41,748 nucleotides of DNA. It comes from an uncultured Clostridia bacterium (GTDB lineage Bacteria > Bacillota > Clostridia > Christensenellales > Borkfalkiaceae). Below, in pieces: positions 1-8,936 of this stretch. The notes beneath the pieces were generated by a model. That model was not told the origin of the DNA. It ran no database searches and saw only the letters and a list, made by a program, of their open reading frames with translations. Position numbers and translations under genes: made by a program. The stretch lies in assembly GCA_904419945.1 (NCBI GenBank), contig CAJFTM010000007.1:1-41748 (forward strand). Reading direction: 5' to 3'. Positions within the stretch are counted from its first letter, which is position 1. Each line of letters begins with the position of its first letter.

Positions 1-1026
1 GCCCCGGCATTTTCGGAAAACAATATCCCCGTATTTTTTGCGACCAACCGCGGCTATGCCAAGTTTACGGCAACGGCGCTGCAATCGATGGTCGAGCACA
101 TCTCCGAGGAAAACAATTACGACATCATCATCCTGCACAACGACCTGACGCAGGACGATCAGATGCGCCTCTCCTATGCCGCGGCGGGGCGGAACAATGT
201 ATCCATCCGTTTTCTGAACCCGGAACCGCTGTTCGATGACTATACCCTCTACGAGAGCGCGACCATCACGAAAGAAACCTACTACCGGCTGATCATCCCC
301 GAATATTTTCCCCATTACGACAAGATCGTCTATCTGGACAGCGATCTCGTCGTGCTGACGGATGTGGCGCAGCTGTACCGGACCGACCTGCAGGGCAACT
401 ACATCGGCGGGGCGATCGATATCTGCCACGCAGGCAATGTAAACGGATTCAGCGAGGAAATGCTGACCTATTATAAACAATTCCACTTCCAAAACATCTT
501 TACGCTGATCAACGCAGGGGTCCTGCTCATCGATACCGCCGCCATGCGCCGGGATTTCAGCACGGCCTACCTGCTCGAATTTGCGCAGCAGGGAAATTTC
601 CGCTTTCAGGACCAGGATCTGTTGAACATCCTCTGCGAGGGAAAGATCCTCTATTTGGACAGCGGCTGGAACTTTTTCGGCGACCCGGACGACAGCTACC
701 GCGGATACAGCCGCTCGTTTGCGCCCAAGCCCTACCTCGAGAGCTACCTGCGCGCAAAGGACCACATCCACATCCTGCACTTTGCCGGCTGCGAAAAGCC
801 GTGGCTGTATCCGAACAACGAGTACGCCTTCCTCTTTTGGGTCTACTTCCGCAAGACGCCCTATTATGAAGAGCTGGCGGGGAATCCGTTGCAGGCGGGC
901 AAAGGGACCAAGCAGCGGCCGCAGGGCAGCCTTCTGCGCCGCGCCGTACTGCGGCTATGCCCCATCGGCACCCGCCGCCGCGCGCTTGCCAAAAAGCTGT
1001 ATTCTGCCGTCATGCGCCGCGATTAA
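1..1026 (+). CDS. Glycosyltransferase family 8 protein (5' end missing)
   Basis: Retaining glycosyltransferase of family GT8 (LgtC/GspA-like), expected to move a sugar from UDP-sugar onto lipid-linked or surface glycans at the cytoplasmic face of the membrane. The frame is open from base 1 (it starts APAFSENNIPVFFATNRGYA), so the start codon lies upstream of the window; the Met at 88 is internal. The family's metal- and nucleotide-binding DxD is visible in YLDSDLVVL, and the C-terminal HFAGCEKPW fits the HFxGxxKPW motif typical of GT8. The tail is basic (RRRALAKKLYSAVMRRD), suggesting membrane association. A convergent GT2 gene follows across a shared terminator, so the area is probably an envelope polysaccharide locus. 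Sugar and acceptor cannot be told. Confidence 0.9.
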   Translation, partial: APAFSENNIPVFFATNRGYAKFTATALQSMVEHISEENNYDIIILHNDLTQDDQMRLSYAAAGRNNVSIRFLNPEPLFDDYTLYESATITKETYYRLIIPEYFPHYDKIVYLDSDLVVLTDVAQLYRTDLQGNYIGGAIDICHAGNVNGFSEEMLTYYKQFHFQNIFTLINAGVLLIDTAAMRRDFSTAYLLEFAQQGNFRFQDQDLLNILCEGKILYLDSGWNFFGDPDDSYRGYSRSFAPKPYLESYLRAKDHIHILHFAGCEKPWLYPNNEYAFLFWVYFRKTPYYEELAGNPLQAGKGTKQRPQGSLLRRAVLRLCPIGTRRRALAKKLYSAVMRRD

Positions 1027-1029
1027 AAA

Positions 1030-1063
1030 AAGAGCAGGGCCTTTTGCCTTGCTCTTCCCTTTT
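1030..1063. terminator. Bidirectional terminator between convergent glycosyltransferase genes
   Basis: Arms AAGAGCAGG and CCTTGCTCTT pair across a short loop. An A-run lies on the left and a CCCTTTT run on the right, so the hairpin can end transcription from both sides. Confidence 0.7.
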
Positions 1064-1073
1064 CGATGCCGAT

Positions 1074-2072
1074 TCAAATTCCCAGCGGCATATTCAGTGC
1101 CCGGACGATGCCCTTTTTGCAGGCGCGCACGTCGCCCCGCAACAGCACATCGGCAAACCAGCCGATCTTTTCCGAACCCCACGCGAGAGCGGAGCGGACC
1201 TCCTCATCCGAAAAGATGGCGCGAAGCTCTGTAAAAAAGGACTGAAACTCCCGCTGCGGGCGGGCATAACCGAGGTGGAACATCCCGTCGCGCAGGGCGT
1301 ACAGCATTACACCCGACCAAATCGCACGGCCGCAGCCGCGCGCGCGCAGAAAATCGCGGACTTCGCGCAGATTCTGCAAAAAATCGCCGCGAAACCGCTT
1401 ATTGTTGAGCTCGCGGTCGGTGATGGAGCTGCCGGTATTTTTCCGATAATAGTAAAAGCCCTCCTTGTGCACGGAGATTTTCCGCGCGCATACCTGGGCC
1501 GAAATGCCGAACGTGACATCCTCATAGATGCGCGGGCAGGGAAAGCGGATGCCGTTTTCCGCGAGCAGCGAGCGGCGGCAGACCTTATCCCAACAGCCGT
1601 TAAAAGAGAGCAGAAGCGGATGTTCGGCAACGGGGAAACCTCCCGCGCGGCTGAACCGATAAAAATCGACCATGCTGCGATAGGGATGCGTCCGCCCGGT
1701 GCGATGATCGTAAATGATCGGGTTGAACATAATGAGGTCCGCCCCGTCCGCCTCCAGCTTTTCAACCGCGGCAGAAAAGTACCCTGGCGCGAGAAAATCG
1801 TCGCTGTCGACAAAAAAGATGTACTCGCCGCGCGCCGCATCCATTCCGGCATTGCGCGCCGCACCCAGCCCCCGGTTGGGCTGCGTGACGATGCGCAGAT
1901 TGCCGTGCTTTGCCGCATATTCTTCCAAGATCGCGGGGCTCGTATCCGTCGAGCCATCGTTCACACAGATGACCTCCGCATCCGGATATTGCTGGGCAAA
2001 GATGCTGTCCAGGCAGCGGCGCAAATATTTTTCCACATTATAGACGGGAACGATCACGGATATTTTGGGCAT
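1074..2072 (-). CDS. Glycosyltransferase family 2 protein
   Basis: Inverting GT-A glycosyltransferase of family GT2, 332 aa. The N-terminus MPKISVIVPVYNVEKYLRRC is the classic GT2 opening. It is followed by VICVNDGSTD, GLGAARNAGMDAARGEYIFF and the DSDD metal-binding motif. The open frame extends 58 codons upstream, but I place the start at 2072 because GGAGGAG sits directly before that ATG, a consensus promoter lies 61 bp further up, and the family begins there. Likely role: adding sugars to cell-wall polysaccharide or other surface glycans. Donor and acceptor are unknown. It converges on the GT8 gene. Confidence 0.92.
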   Translation of the reverse strand: MPKISVIVPVYNVEKYLRRCLDSIFAQQYPDAEVICVNDGSTDTSPAILEEYAAKHGNLRIVTQPNRGLGAARNAGMDAARGEYIFFVDSDDFLAPGYFSAAVEKLEADGADLIMFNPIIYDHRTGRTHPYRSMVDFYRFSRAGGFPVAEHPLLLSFNGCWDKVCRRSLLAENGIRFPCPRIYEDVTFGISAQVCARKISVHKEGFYYYRKNTGSSITDRELNNKRFRGDFLQNLREVRDFLRARGCGRAIWSGVMLYALRDGMFHLGYARPQREFQSFFTELRAIFSDEEVRSALAWGSEKIGWFADVLLRGDVRACKKGIVRALNMPLGI

Positions 2073-2132
2073 ATACGTCTCCTCCGTTCTGTTTTTTGCC
2101 CGGCACCGCGCGCCGGGCGGAAACGTACTCAA

Positions 2133-2161
2133 ATTATATAGCATTGGCTTCGGTTTGTCAA
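2133..2161 (-). promoter_or_regulatory. Consensus sigma-A promoter of the GT2 gene
   Basis: Reading the minus strand, TTGACA (2161-2156), exactly 17 bp, then TATAAT (2138-2133). Both hexamers match consensus perfectly. Confidence 0.85.
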
Positions 2162-2254
2162 TGCAATCACAGCAGCTGCCGGAATTCTGTACAAAAATGC
2201 GGACCGTACGAAAAAGATCCGGGCGACCTTTCAACAATTTCGACAAAATTGTAC

Positions 2255-2284
2255 AAAAACGGCGGAAATTCTTCCGCCGTTTTT
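2255..2284. terminator. Symmetrical intrinsic terminator
   Basis: AAAAACGGCGGAA, loop ATTC, then TTCCGCCGTTTTT: a perfect hairpin flanked by A and T tracts, so it can work on both strands. On the minus strand it would separate the LRR gene from the GT2 promoter. Confidence 0.85.
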
Positions 2285-2474
2285 ACATTTGATACAATTT
2301 TAATACAACTTTATCCACGAAATCCACAAAAAACCCGCCCTTTTTTCCACAGCCGCCGCCCGCATGCGGACAGTATCGGCTCCGCCGTACGGCCGAACAC
2401 GACCCGAGGAGCAGGGACGGAGCCGCCTTTGAAGCGTGCCCGCATCCCGGGCTGCAGATACGCCGAAACGCGCA

Positions 2475-2510
2475 CAGAGCACCGGCGCCTTTTCGGGCGC
2501 CGGTGCTCTG
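2475..2510. terminator. Perfect 15-bp hairpin downstream of the LRR gene
   Basis: Arms CAGAGCACCGGCGCC and GGCGCCGGTGCTCTG with a 6-base loop. The T-richer flank is on the plus side (CTTTCCCTTTT); on the minus strand no U-tract follows, so its role for the LRR gene may be mRNA 3'-end protection rather than termination. Confidence 0.55.
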
Positions 2511-2552
2511 CTTTCCCTTTTGCTGCCTTTTACCCGCCTCGAACGAGGAGCG

Positions 2553-4037
2553 TTACGCGATTTCGCCGTCCGTACAGACGATGGTATACGTGCCCGCATC
2601 GAGGGCCCAATCCGGATCCTTTTCGATCCCGTTCCACTGCGCCTGCGTGCCCTCGAAACGGATCTCCGCCAGGGACGTACAGCCATAAAAAGCCCCGAAC
2701 CCGATCTCCGTCACGCCGCTGCCGATCGTAACGCTCTGCAGCGCGCCGCAATCGGAAAACACGCCGTCCGCGATCTGCGTCAGGCCGTCTGACAGGACGG
2801 CGTCCGCAAGCGAAGAACATCCCTCAAACGCATACATGCCGATCTCCGTCACGCTGTCCGGGACGGAGATGCTTTCCAGCGCGCCGCAACCGGAAAATGC
2901 GCCTTCCCCGAGGCTCGTCAAGCCCTCCGCAAGGACGGCGCGCTCGAGCGAATGACAATCGGCGAACGTATACTGCCCGAGGCTCGTCAAGCCCTCCGGA
3001 AGGGCGATGTCTGTAAGCGAAGAACAGCCGAAAAATGCGTATTCGCCCAACCTTGTCAAGCCATCCGGAAGGGCGACTTCCCTTAACGCGCTGCATCCGT
3101 AAAATGCGGAATCTCCGATGTCCTTCACGCCGCCCAGCGTAACGCTTTCCAGCGCGCCGCATCCGTAAAACGCGCCCTCCATGATCTCCTCGACGCCGTC
3201 CGGAAGGGTGATGCTTTTGAGCGACGTGCAGTCGCTGAAGACATAGGTCTCGATCCGAGTCACGCTGTCGGGAAGGGCGATGCTCTCCAGCGAAGAGCAA
3301 TTATAAAAGCAGGATGCGCTGAGCGTCGTTACGCTGTCGCCCAAAATGACTTCCTGCAAGGACGCGCATTCGCCGAACGCACCCGCCCCGATGAGCGCTA
3401 TACCGTTGCCGACCGTGACGCTCTCCAGCGAACCGCACTCCGCAAACGCGTACCAGCCGAGGCCGGTCACGCTGTCCGGAATGTAGACGCTCACGATCGA
3501 AGAGCATCCTTGAAATGCCGAATCGCCGATCCCCGTGACGGGCAGCCCCAAGTGTACCGAGGGAATGACGATGTCGCCCTCCTCCGCCGTGCCGATGCCG
3601 ACGACGATGTACGACTTTGCATCATCCGCCAAAAGGTAGGCGAGCCCTTCCGTGTTATCCAGCCGATAATGACAGACCGTGCACATTTCCCCGTCGAAAG
3701 TGTGCGCCGCCCGATCGGCGACCTCGTCCGTATGCCCGCAGGTCGCCGCGCGCCAATGCTCTGTTTCGCTATACGACCATGTGTCCGCATAGGTGTGCCC
3801 CGCAGGCGGGATCACCCAGCTGCCCTCTTCGATCTCCTGCCGCCCGTCCGCGTCGGAAAAGTACTTGCCGCACTCCGCGCAGGACCAATAGGCGGTGTTG
3901 CCCGCTTCCGTACAGCCCGCCGCGTGCGCTTCGACCGCCGTCAGCGCATGCGGATGCCCGCCGCACGCCGCAAAAAGCGCGCCGCACACTGCGACCAGCA
4001 GCACTGCCGACAAGCTCAAAAGTATTTTTCTTTTCAT
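2553..4037 (-). CDS. BspA-type leucine-rich-repeat lipoprotein
   Basis: Predicted exported lipoprotein of 494 aa. The N-terminus has a KRK charge cluster, a hydrophobic stretch, and LFAAC with Cys25 as likely lipid anchor. A region rich in His/Trp/Cys follows (HTYADTWSYSETEHW, CGHT, CTVCHY), of a type common in Bacillota surface proteins. From about residue 155 come roughly a dozen LRR_5 (BspA/TpLRR) repeats of 22-23 residues with the signature AFxGCxSLxxVxLPDSVTxIG. The C-terminus (YTIVCTDGEIA) is the usual end of this class. Start chosen at 4037 because AGGAGA precedes it and a promoter lies 130 bp up; the 12 extra codons upstream would spoil the signal peptide. Family members bind host proteins or other cells; the ligand here is unknown. 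Confidence 0.9.
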   Translation of the reverse strand: MKRKILLSLSAVLLVAVCGALFAACGGHPHALTAVEAHAAGCTEAGNTAYWSCAECGKYFSDADGRQEIEEGSWVIPPAGHTYADTWSYSETEHWRAATCGHTDEVADRAAHTFDGEMCTVCHYRLDNTEGLAYLLADDAKSYIVVGIGTAEEGDIVIPSVHLGLPVTGIGDSAFQGCSSIVSVYIPDSVTGLGWYAFAECGSLESVTVGNGIALIGAGAFGECASLQEVILGDSVTTLSASCFYNCSSLESIALPDSVTRIETYVFSDCTSLKSITLPDGVEEIMEGAFYGCGALESVTLGGVKDIGDSAFYGCSALREVALPDGLTRLGEYAFFGCSSLTDIALPEGLTSLGQYTFADCHSLERAVLAEGLTSLGEGAFSGCGALESISVPDSVTEIGMYAFEGCSSLADAVLSDGLTQIADGVFSDCGALQSVTIGSGVTEIGFGAFYGCTSLAEIRFEGTQAQWNGIEKDPDWALDAGTYTIVCTDGEIA

Positions 4038-4166
4038 CTGTTGTTCTCCTGTTGTTTTGAATTGGCTGCGCACCGCGCCTCTTCGCTCTCGCTCAAAGGT
4101 GCGCGCGCCCTCGGATGCCCTATGGCTTGCGCCCCGTCCGCCGCCGCAGGCTCCTCCCGATTGATC

Positions 4167-4195
4167 ATTATACCATTTACCGACGATCTTGGCAA
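4167..4195 (-). promoter_or_regulatory. Promoter of the LRR lipoprotein gene
   Basis: Minus strand TTGCCA (4195-4190), 17 bp, TATAAT (4172-4167). It lies about 130 bp before the start codon. Confidence 0.75.
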
Positions 4196-4258
4196 GCGCA
4201 TGGCAGATGGTTCTTCTGTCTCTGCGGCCGGGCGGCGCTTCGGCCGGCAGACCGCGCC

Positions 4259-5131
4259 TCAGGGAGCGGCGGCCGGCTGAACGGTGCGGCCGGACAGCTC
4301 CTCCGCGAGGGCATCGCCGCGGCGATAGGCGCAGTAACTGACCAACTCCGGCACAGCAAAATCGAGCGGGCGGATCACCTGCAGTTTGCCCGCGCGCACC
4401 TGTTCCTCCACCATTTTATAGGGCAAAAAGCTGTACCCCAATCCGTCCAGCAGATACTGCGCGACCTTGCCGCTGTTATCCACTTCAAAGCGGAAGGCGT
4501 GCCGCGGCGGAAAGAGGGAACGCACGAACTCACCCGCGTCGCCGAAAGCAAAATTGCACATGAGATACTCGCAGGACAGCAGTTCCGCCTTGCGAATGCC
4601 CTTGGGATAGGCGTTGCAGGCAGGCGAAGCGACCAGCACCAGCCGATCGGAGGAAAAGCGGCGGCTGACAAACCCCGCTTTTTTGAGTGAAAGATAGGAA
4701 AAGGCGACGTCGATGAGATTTTCCTGCAGCATCTGCAAAAGATCGGTGGAATGGCCGAGCACGATCTTTAAGGAAACGTCTGTGTGCGCGCGGAAAAAAC
4801 CGGACAGCGCGGGGTAGAGGCTGCTCTCGTACACGGCGTTGATGCACCCGACGCGCAGAGCCTTGTCGTACCGGGCAGCGGCATTGACCTCGCGGATAAA
4901 GCTGTCCTCGAGGTCGCAGATGCGCTGAGCATAGCTCAAAAACAGCTGCCCCTCCTCCGTCAGTTCCACGCCTCCCTGGCGGCGGGCGAACAGTTTGCGG
5001 CCCGTTTCGTTTTCCAGCTCGGCGATGCGGTTGGTGACGGTGGACTGCGCCACATACATGCGCTCGGCCGTACGCGTAAAGTTTTTGAGTTTGGACAGCA
5101 TCAAAAAAGTGCGGATCCCGTCGGAATTCAT
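4259..5131 (-). CDS. LysR-family transcriptional regulator, probable leu operon regulator
   Basis: LysR-type regulator of 290 aa. The N-terminal winged HTH is clear (FLMLSKLKNFTRTAERMYVA then QSTVTNRIAELENETGRKLF), followed by two periplasmic-binding-protein-like effector lobes (for example SLKIVLGHSTDLLQMLQENL). Start placed at 5131 rather than 13 codons upstream because GGAGGAAAGGG runs directly into that ATG. It is divergent from leuC, with an inverted repeat over the leuC -10 box. LysR proteins usually control the adjacent divergent gene, so regulation of the leucine genes is a reasonable inference; the effector (perhaps a pathway intermediate) is not visible in the sequence. Confidence 0.9.
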   Translation of the reverse strand: MNSDGIRTFLMLSKLKNFTRTAERMYVAQSTVTNRIAELENETGRKLFARRQGGVELTEEGQLFLSYAQRICDLEDSFIREVNAAARYDKALRVGCINAVYESSLYPALSGFFRAHTDVSLKIVLGHSTDLLQMLQENLIDVAFSYLSLKKAGFVSRRFSSDRLVLVASPACNAYPKGIRKAELLSCEYLMCNFAFGDAGEFVRSLFPPRHAFRFEVDNSGKVAQYLLDGLGYSFLPYKMVEEQVRAGKLQVIRPLDFAVPELVSYCAYRRGDALAEELSGRTVQPAAAP

Positions 5132-5212
5132 CCCTTTCCTCCCCGCCCGCCGCAGCGGCGGGCTATTCAAATTTTCGATCAGAACAATTAAAATTATCTA
5201 TTTTATAAATCG

Positions 5213-5241
5213 TTTACAAATTATAGCACTTGTGATATAAT
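5213..5241 (+). promoter_or_regulatory. Promoter of leuC operon
   Basis: TTTACA (5213-5218), 17 bp, TATAAT (5236-5241). The implied 5' leader is only about 90 nt and shows no T-box motif or leader peptide rich in Leu codons, so control probably acts at initiation. Confidence 0.75.
5220..5241. promoter_or_regulatory. Candidate LysR-binding inverted repeat
   Basis: ATTATA - 10 bp - TATAAT, an AT-rich dyad overlapping spacer and -10 of the leuC promoter, in the region where a LysR dimer divergent from its target often binds. Inferred from position and symmetry only. Confidence 0.4.
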
Positions 5242-5339
5242 GAAGTCAATCAAACGGCGGCCGGGCCATTGTTTTTGTGCCGCGCGCCGCAAAGAGAGCA
5301 CTTTTATACATTGAAATTTGAAAAAGGAGTATCCGAACA

Positions 5340-6602
5340 ATGGGAATGACAATGTCGCAAAAGATCCTGGCGGCGCACGCGCATTTGGACAGCGTGAAGG
5401 CGGGCCAGCTGATCGATGCAGAACTGGACATGGTGCTGGGCAACGACATCACTTCGCCCGTGGCGGTCAAGGTGTTCGAAGGCGCAAAGGCGCCCTGCAT
5501 CTGCTGCCCCGAAAAGGTGAGCATGGTGATGGACCACTTTACACCGAACAAGGACATCAAGGCGGCCGAGCAGGTCAAAACGGTGCGCAATTTTGCAAAT
5601 CGATACGGCGTAAAAAACTTTTTTGACGTGGGCGAAATGGGCATCGAGCACGCGCTGCTGCCCGAAAAGGGCCTCGTCGGCGCGGGCGACCTCGTGATCG
5701 GCGCGGACAGCCACACCTGCACCTACGGCGCGCTGGGCGCCTTTTCGACGGGCGTGGGCAGCACGGACATGGCTGCCGGCATGATGACCAACAAGTGCTG
5801 GTTCAAAGTGCCTTCCGCCATCCGCTTCGTGCTCAAAAACAAGCCCGCAAAATACATCTGCGGCAAGGACATCATCCTGCACATCATCGGGCTGATCGGC
5901 GTGGACGGCGCGCTGTATAAATCGATGGAATTTACGGGAGACGGCGTGCAGTACCTCTCCATCGACGACCGCTTTACCATCTGCAACATGGCGATCGAGG
6001 CGGGCGCAAAAAACGGCATCTTCCCCGTCGACGACGTGACGCGCGAATACCTCAACGGCCGCTTCCAGCGCGAGATCCGCGCCTACGAAGCGGATGAAGA
6101 CGCCGAGTACGAGCGCACCGTCGAGGTGGATCTCTCCGCGCTCAAACCCACCGTCGCTTTCCCCCACCTGCCCGAAAACACCCGTACGCCCGAAGCGTGG
6201 GGGGACGTAAAGATCGACCAGGTGGTCATCGGCAGCTGCACGAACGGACACATTTCTGACCTGCGCATCGCGGCGGACATCCTGCGCGGCAGGCACGTCG
6301 CCAAAGGGGTGCGCTGCATCGTCATCCCGGCGACCAACACCATCTGGAAGCAGGCGATGCACGAGGGGCTGTTCGACGTTTTCATCGACGCGGGCGCCGT
6401 GGTTTCGACCCCGACCTGCGGCCCCTGCCTGGGCGGGCACATGGGCATCCTCGCCGCGGGCGAGCGCGCCGTTGCCACGACCAACCGCAACTTTGTCGGC
6501 CGCATGGGCCACGTAGACAGCGAAGTGTACCTCGCCTCCCCGTACGTGGCGGCGGCGAGCGCCGTAGCCGGAAAACTGGCAAGCCCCGCAGATATTCAAT
6601 AA
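5340..6602 (+). CDS. leuC: 3-Isopropylmalate dehydratase large subunit
   Basis: Catalytic [4Fe-4S] subunit that with LeuD isomerises 2-isopropylmalate to 3-isopropylmalate in leucine synthesis. Its 420 aa matches the shorter clostridial/archaeal IPMI-homoaconitase class rather than the roughly 466-aa enterobacterial form. The aconitase motifs are visible: [34 protein letters not shown] with cluster ligand Cys300, and [12 protein letters not shown] with ligands Cys360 and Cys363. GGAG lies 12 nt before the ATG. leuD follows after 19 bp. leuA is not in the window, so the first pathway step is encoded elsewhere. Confidence 0.97.
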   Translation: MGMTMSQKILAAHAHLDSVKAGQLIDAELDMVLGNDITSPVAVKVFEGAKAPCICCPEKVSMVMDHFTPNKDIKAAEQVKTVRNFANRYGVKNFFDVGEMGIEHALLPEKGLVGAGDLVIGADSHTCTYGALGAFSTGVGSTDMAAGMMTNKCWFKVPSAIRFVLKNKPAKYICGKDIILHIIGLIGVDGALYKSMEFTGDGVQYLSIDDRFTICNMAIEAGAKNGIFPVDDVTREYLNGRFQREIRAYEADEDAEYERTVEVDLSALKPTVAFPHLPENTRTPEAWGDVKIDQVVIGSCTNGHISDLRIAADILRGRHVAKGVRCIVIPATNTIWKQAMHEGLFDVFIDAGAVVSTPTCGPCLGGHMGILAAGERAVATTNRNFVGRMGHVDSEVYLASPYVAAASAVAGKLASPADIQ

Positions 6603-6621
6603 TTTCAAAGAGGTTCAAAAA

Positions 6622-7110
6622 ATGACTGTCAAAGGAACTGTTTTTAAATACGGCAACGACGTGGATACCGACGTCATCATCCCCGCCCGCTACCTGAACA
6701 CCTCCTCCGAAACGGAGCTCGCCTCCCACTGCATGGAGGACATCGACAAGGAGTTCGTCAAAAAGGTGAAGCCGGGCGACATCATCGTCGCGGGCGACAA
6801 CTTCGGCTGCGGCTCCTCGCGCGAGCACGCGCCCATCGCCATCAAGGCGAGCGGCGTCTCTCTGGTCATCGCCAACTCCTTCGCGCGCATCTTCTACCGC
6901 AATTCCATCAACATCGGGCTGCCCATTTTGGAATGCCCGGAAGCGGTCAGGGCCATTTCTGCGGGCGACACCGTCTCCTGCGACCTCGCCAAGGGCGAGA
7001 TCGTGGACGAGACCACGGGCGAAACATTTCAGGCAGAGCCCTTCCCCGCGTTTATCCAAAACATCATCGACAAGGGTGGACTGATCAAGTCCATCGCGTC
7101 GCGCAGCTGA
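6622..7110 (+). CDS. leuD: 3-Isopropylmalate dehydratase small subunit
   Basis: Swivelling small subunit (162 aa) that completes the active site of LeuC. It shows [14 protein letters not shown] near the N-terminus and the substrate-recognition loop [16 protein letters not shown], then [17 protein letters not shown]. The length is normal for the stand-alone clostridial/archaeal type. GAGG precedes the ATG. It lies in the same operon as leuC and is followed after only 9 bp by an unusual membrane-protein gene before leuB. Confidence 0.97.
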   Translation: MTVKGTVFKYGNDVDTDVIIPARYLNTSSETELASHCMEDIDKEFVKKVKPGDIIVAGDNFGCGSSREHAPIAIKASGVSLVIANSFARIFYRNSINIGLPILECPEAVRAISAGDTVSCDLAKGEIVDETTGETFQAEPFPAFIQNIIDKGGLIKSIASRS

Positions 7111-7119
7111 GGTCCCGCC

Positions 7120-7746
7120 ATGAAGGCGGCGAACCGGCGCACCCGCCGGCAGCAATTCGTGCAGAGAGCGCGGCTTTACGGCATCGCTTCGGCCGTGCTG
7201 CTGGCACTTGCGGTCTTATTCTGGTTCCTTGTGCACGAGATCGGCATCTTTTTGCTCTGCTTTGCGTGCATATTTACAGTAATCGCGATCGGCTACATCG
7301 CGCTGGAGTGGAGCATCTGCCGCGCCCTCGAAGCCCTTGGCAGGAGCAGCGCCGCACCATACGCCCTCGTGACCGAATACGGGCACCTCGTGCTGTGCGG
7401 CGGCAGCGAGGAGGACGTGCGCACCTACGCCGGCTTCTGTGCCGACGCCTATGCGAAGATGTACCGGCCCGTCGACGAAAAGCCGAACAAAGACCAGGCC
7501 AAAGCGGGCGCAGCGGAGCAAAAGCGCCTGCTCGAGGAGGAAAAGCGGCTGTCCAAGGCGCTTTCCCCCTTCCGGCAGTTCGATCAGTTCACCCCCGCCG
7601 ACCTGCCCCTCCTGCAGGGGAAGCACATTTTTGTCAGCGAGCGGATGTACCGCACCGCGGCGGCCGCGGAGGATTGGAACGCGGCGCGCCGAGACAATGC
7701 CATCGAAATCATCCCCAGCCCGGCTTTGGGCAAATCCTATCATTGA
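7120..7746 (+). CDS. Unknown membrane protein inside the leu operon
   Basis: Protein of 208 aa with no family I recognise. A basic N-terminus (KAANRRTRRQQF) is followed by two adjacent transmembrane helices (about residues 19-40 and 42-62), then a soluble part of about 145 residues with a charged, probably helical stretch (EEEKRLSKALSPFRQFDQF). The tight placement (9 bp after leuD, 16 bp before leuB) means it must be co-transcribed with the leucine genes. The positive-inside rule suggests the soluble part is cytoplasmic. The ribosome-binding site is weak (GAGGT), so it may be made at low level. A role in branched-chain amino-acid handling is only a guess from context. Confidence 0.75.
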   Translation: MKAANRRTRRQQFVQRARLYGIASAVLLALAVLFWFLVHEIGIFLLCFACIFTVIAIGYIALEWSICRALEALGRSSAAPYALVTEYGHLVLCGGSEEDVRTYAGFCADAYAKMYRPVDEKPNKDQAKAGAAEQKRLLEEEKRLSKALSPFRQFDQFTPADLPLLQGKHIFVSERMYRTAAAAEDWNAARRDNAIEIIPSPALGKSYH

Positions 7747-7762
7747 GAGGTAACGATCCATT

Positions 7763-8845
7763 ATGAAAAAGCATATCGCAGTGCTCGCGGGCGACGGCAT
7801 CGGCCCCGAGATCACGAACGGCGCCATCGCCGTACTCAACAAGGTGGGCGAAAAGTTCTGCCATGAATTTGAATTTGAACAGTTGCTGATGGGCGTATGC
7901 GCCATCGAGGCGACGGGCGAACCGCTGCCGCAGTATACCATCGACCGCTGCCTCGAATCGGACAGCGTGCTGCTGGGCGCCGTGGGCGGCGCGGTGGGCG
8001 ACAAGCGCATCGAAAAACTTCCCGGCCATCTGCGCCCGGAAGCGGGGCTCTTGAAGATCCGCTCGGCGCTGGGCCTGTACTCCAACCTGCGCCCGGCCAA
8101 ACTCTTCCCCGCGCTGGCCGGGGCCTGCCCGCTGCGCAAGGACATTGCCGAAAAGGGCATCGACCTCGTGGTCGTGCGCGAACTGATCGGCGGCATCTAC
8201 TTCGGCGAGCGCGGCCGCGGCGTGGGCGAGGGCGGCGAATTTGCCTATGACACTGAAAAATACAGCGTCGAAGAGATCGAGCGCATCGCGCGCATTGCCT
8301 TTGACCTCGCCATGCGCCGGAGAAAGCACGTCACTTCCATCGACAAGGCAAACGTGCTCGAATCCTCCCGCCTGTGGCGCGAGGTGGTGCACAACGTCGC
8401 CAAAGAATACCCCGAAGTGGAACTGACGGATATGCTCGTCGACAATACGGCGATGCAGCTGGTCAAGAACCCCTCGCAGTTCGACGTGGTGCTCACCTCG
8501 AACATCTTCGGCGACATCCTCTCGGACGAGGCGGCGATGATCACCGGGTCCATCGGCATGCTCGCCTCCTCCTCCCTCGGCTCGACCAAGCGCGGCCTGT
8601 ACGAGCCCATCCACGGCAGCGCGCCCGATATTGCGGGCAAAGACATCGCCAACCCCATCGCGACCATCCTGTCGGCGGCGATGATGCTGCGCGACTCCTT
8701 CGACATGCCCGCCGAGGCGCAGGCGATCGAAGCGGCGGTCAATGCCGTGCTGGACGAGGGCTACCGCACCGCGGACATCATGAGCGACGGGATGAAGCAG
8801 GTAAAGGGCAGCGAGATGACCAAACTGATCGTCGAGCGCATTTGA
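7763..8845 (+). CDS. leuB: 3-Isopropylmalate dehydrogenase
   Basis: NAD-dependent decarboxylating dehydrogenase (360 aa) giving 2-oxoisocaproate, the third leucine-pathway activity. Family landmarks: [13 protein letters not shown] at the N-terminus, the substrate arginines in [31 protein letters not shown], the metal-binding Asp cluster in [12 protein letters not shown], and the NAD-site [26 protein letters not shown] lies before the ATG. It is the last gene of the operon; a terminator starts 38 bp after the stop codon and overlaps the next promoter. Confidence 0.97.
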   Translation: MKKHIAVLAGDGIGPEITNGAIAVLNKVGEKFCHEFEFEQLLMGVCAIEATGEPLPQYTIDRCLESDSVLLGAVGGAVGDKRIEKLPGHLRPEAGLLKIRSALGLYSNLRPAKLFPALAGACPLRKDIAEKGIDLVVVRELIGGIYFGERGRGVGEGGEFAYDTEKYSVEEIERIARIAFDLAMRRRKHVTSIDKANVLESSRLWREVVHNVAKEYPEVELTDMLVDNTAMQLVKNPSQFDVVLTSNIFGDILSDEAAMITGSIGMLASSSLGSTKRGLYEPIHGSAPDIAGKDIANPIATILSAAMMLRDSFDMPAEAQAIEAAVNAVLDEGYRTADIMSDGMKQVKGSEMTKLIVERI

Positions 8846-8850
8846 GGCAG

Positions 8851-8879
8851 TTGACAGCGCGCGGCAAACGCGCTATAAT
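8851..8879 (+). promoter_or_regulatory. Consensus promoter of yggS-sepF
   Basis: TTGACA, 17 bp, TATAAT: perfect hexamers and spacing. The expected start of transcription is near 8886, inside the left arm of the leuB terminator hairpin. Confidence 0.85.
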
Positions 8880-8882
8880 AGA

Positions 8883-8915
8883 GCCGCATCCGCCGAAGAG
8901 CGGGTGCGGCATTTT
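8883..8915 (+). terminator. leuB terminator overlapping the yggS transcription start
   Basis: Arms GCCGCATCCGC and GCGGGTGCGGC (one G-U pair), loop CGAAGA, then ATTTTTATT. Transcripts from leuB contain the whole hairpin; transcripts begun at about 8886 lack the first bases of the left arm. Confidence 0.8.
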
Positions 8916-8936
8916 TATTGATGCGAGGAAACAGCC

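Larger units (their letters stand above)
2162..2552. other. Intergenic stretch between GT2 and LRR genes
   Basis: No gene is supported here. It holds two strong hairpins (2255-2284 and 2475-2510, listed separately) and GC-rich sequence that looks like the 3' trailer of the LRR lipoprotein gene. Open frames in it are short and lack ribosome-binding sites. Confidence 0.6.

Noticed and set aside
957..2141. 394-codon plus-strand frame opposite the GT2 gene
   Set aside because: Antisense shadow of a clear glycosyltransferase; a common effect of GC-rich codon use. The same holds for other long antisense frames opposite dnaN, leuC, rmuC and feoB.
5242..5339. T-box or leader-peptide attenuator before leuC
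   Set aside because: The leader is about 90 nt, with no T-box sequence, no Leu-rich peptide and no terminator hairpin.
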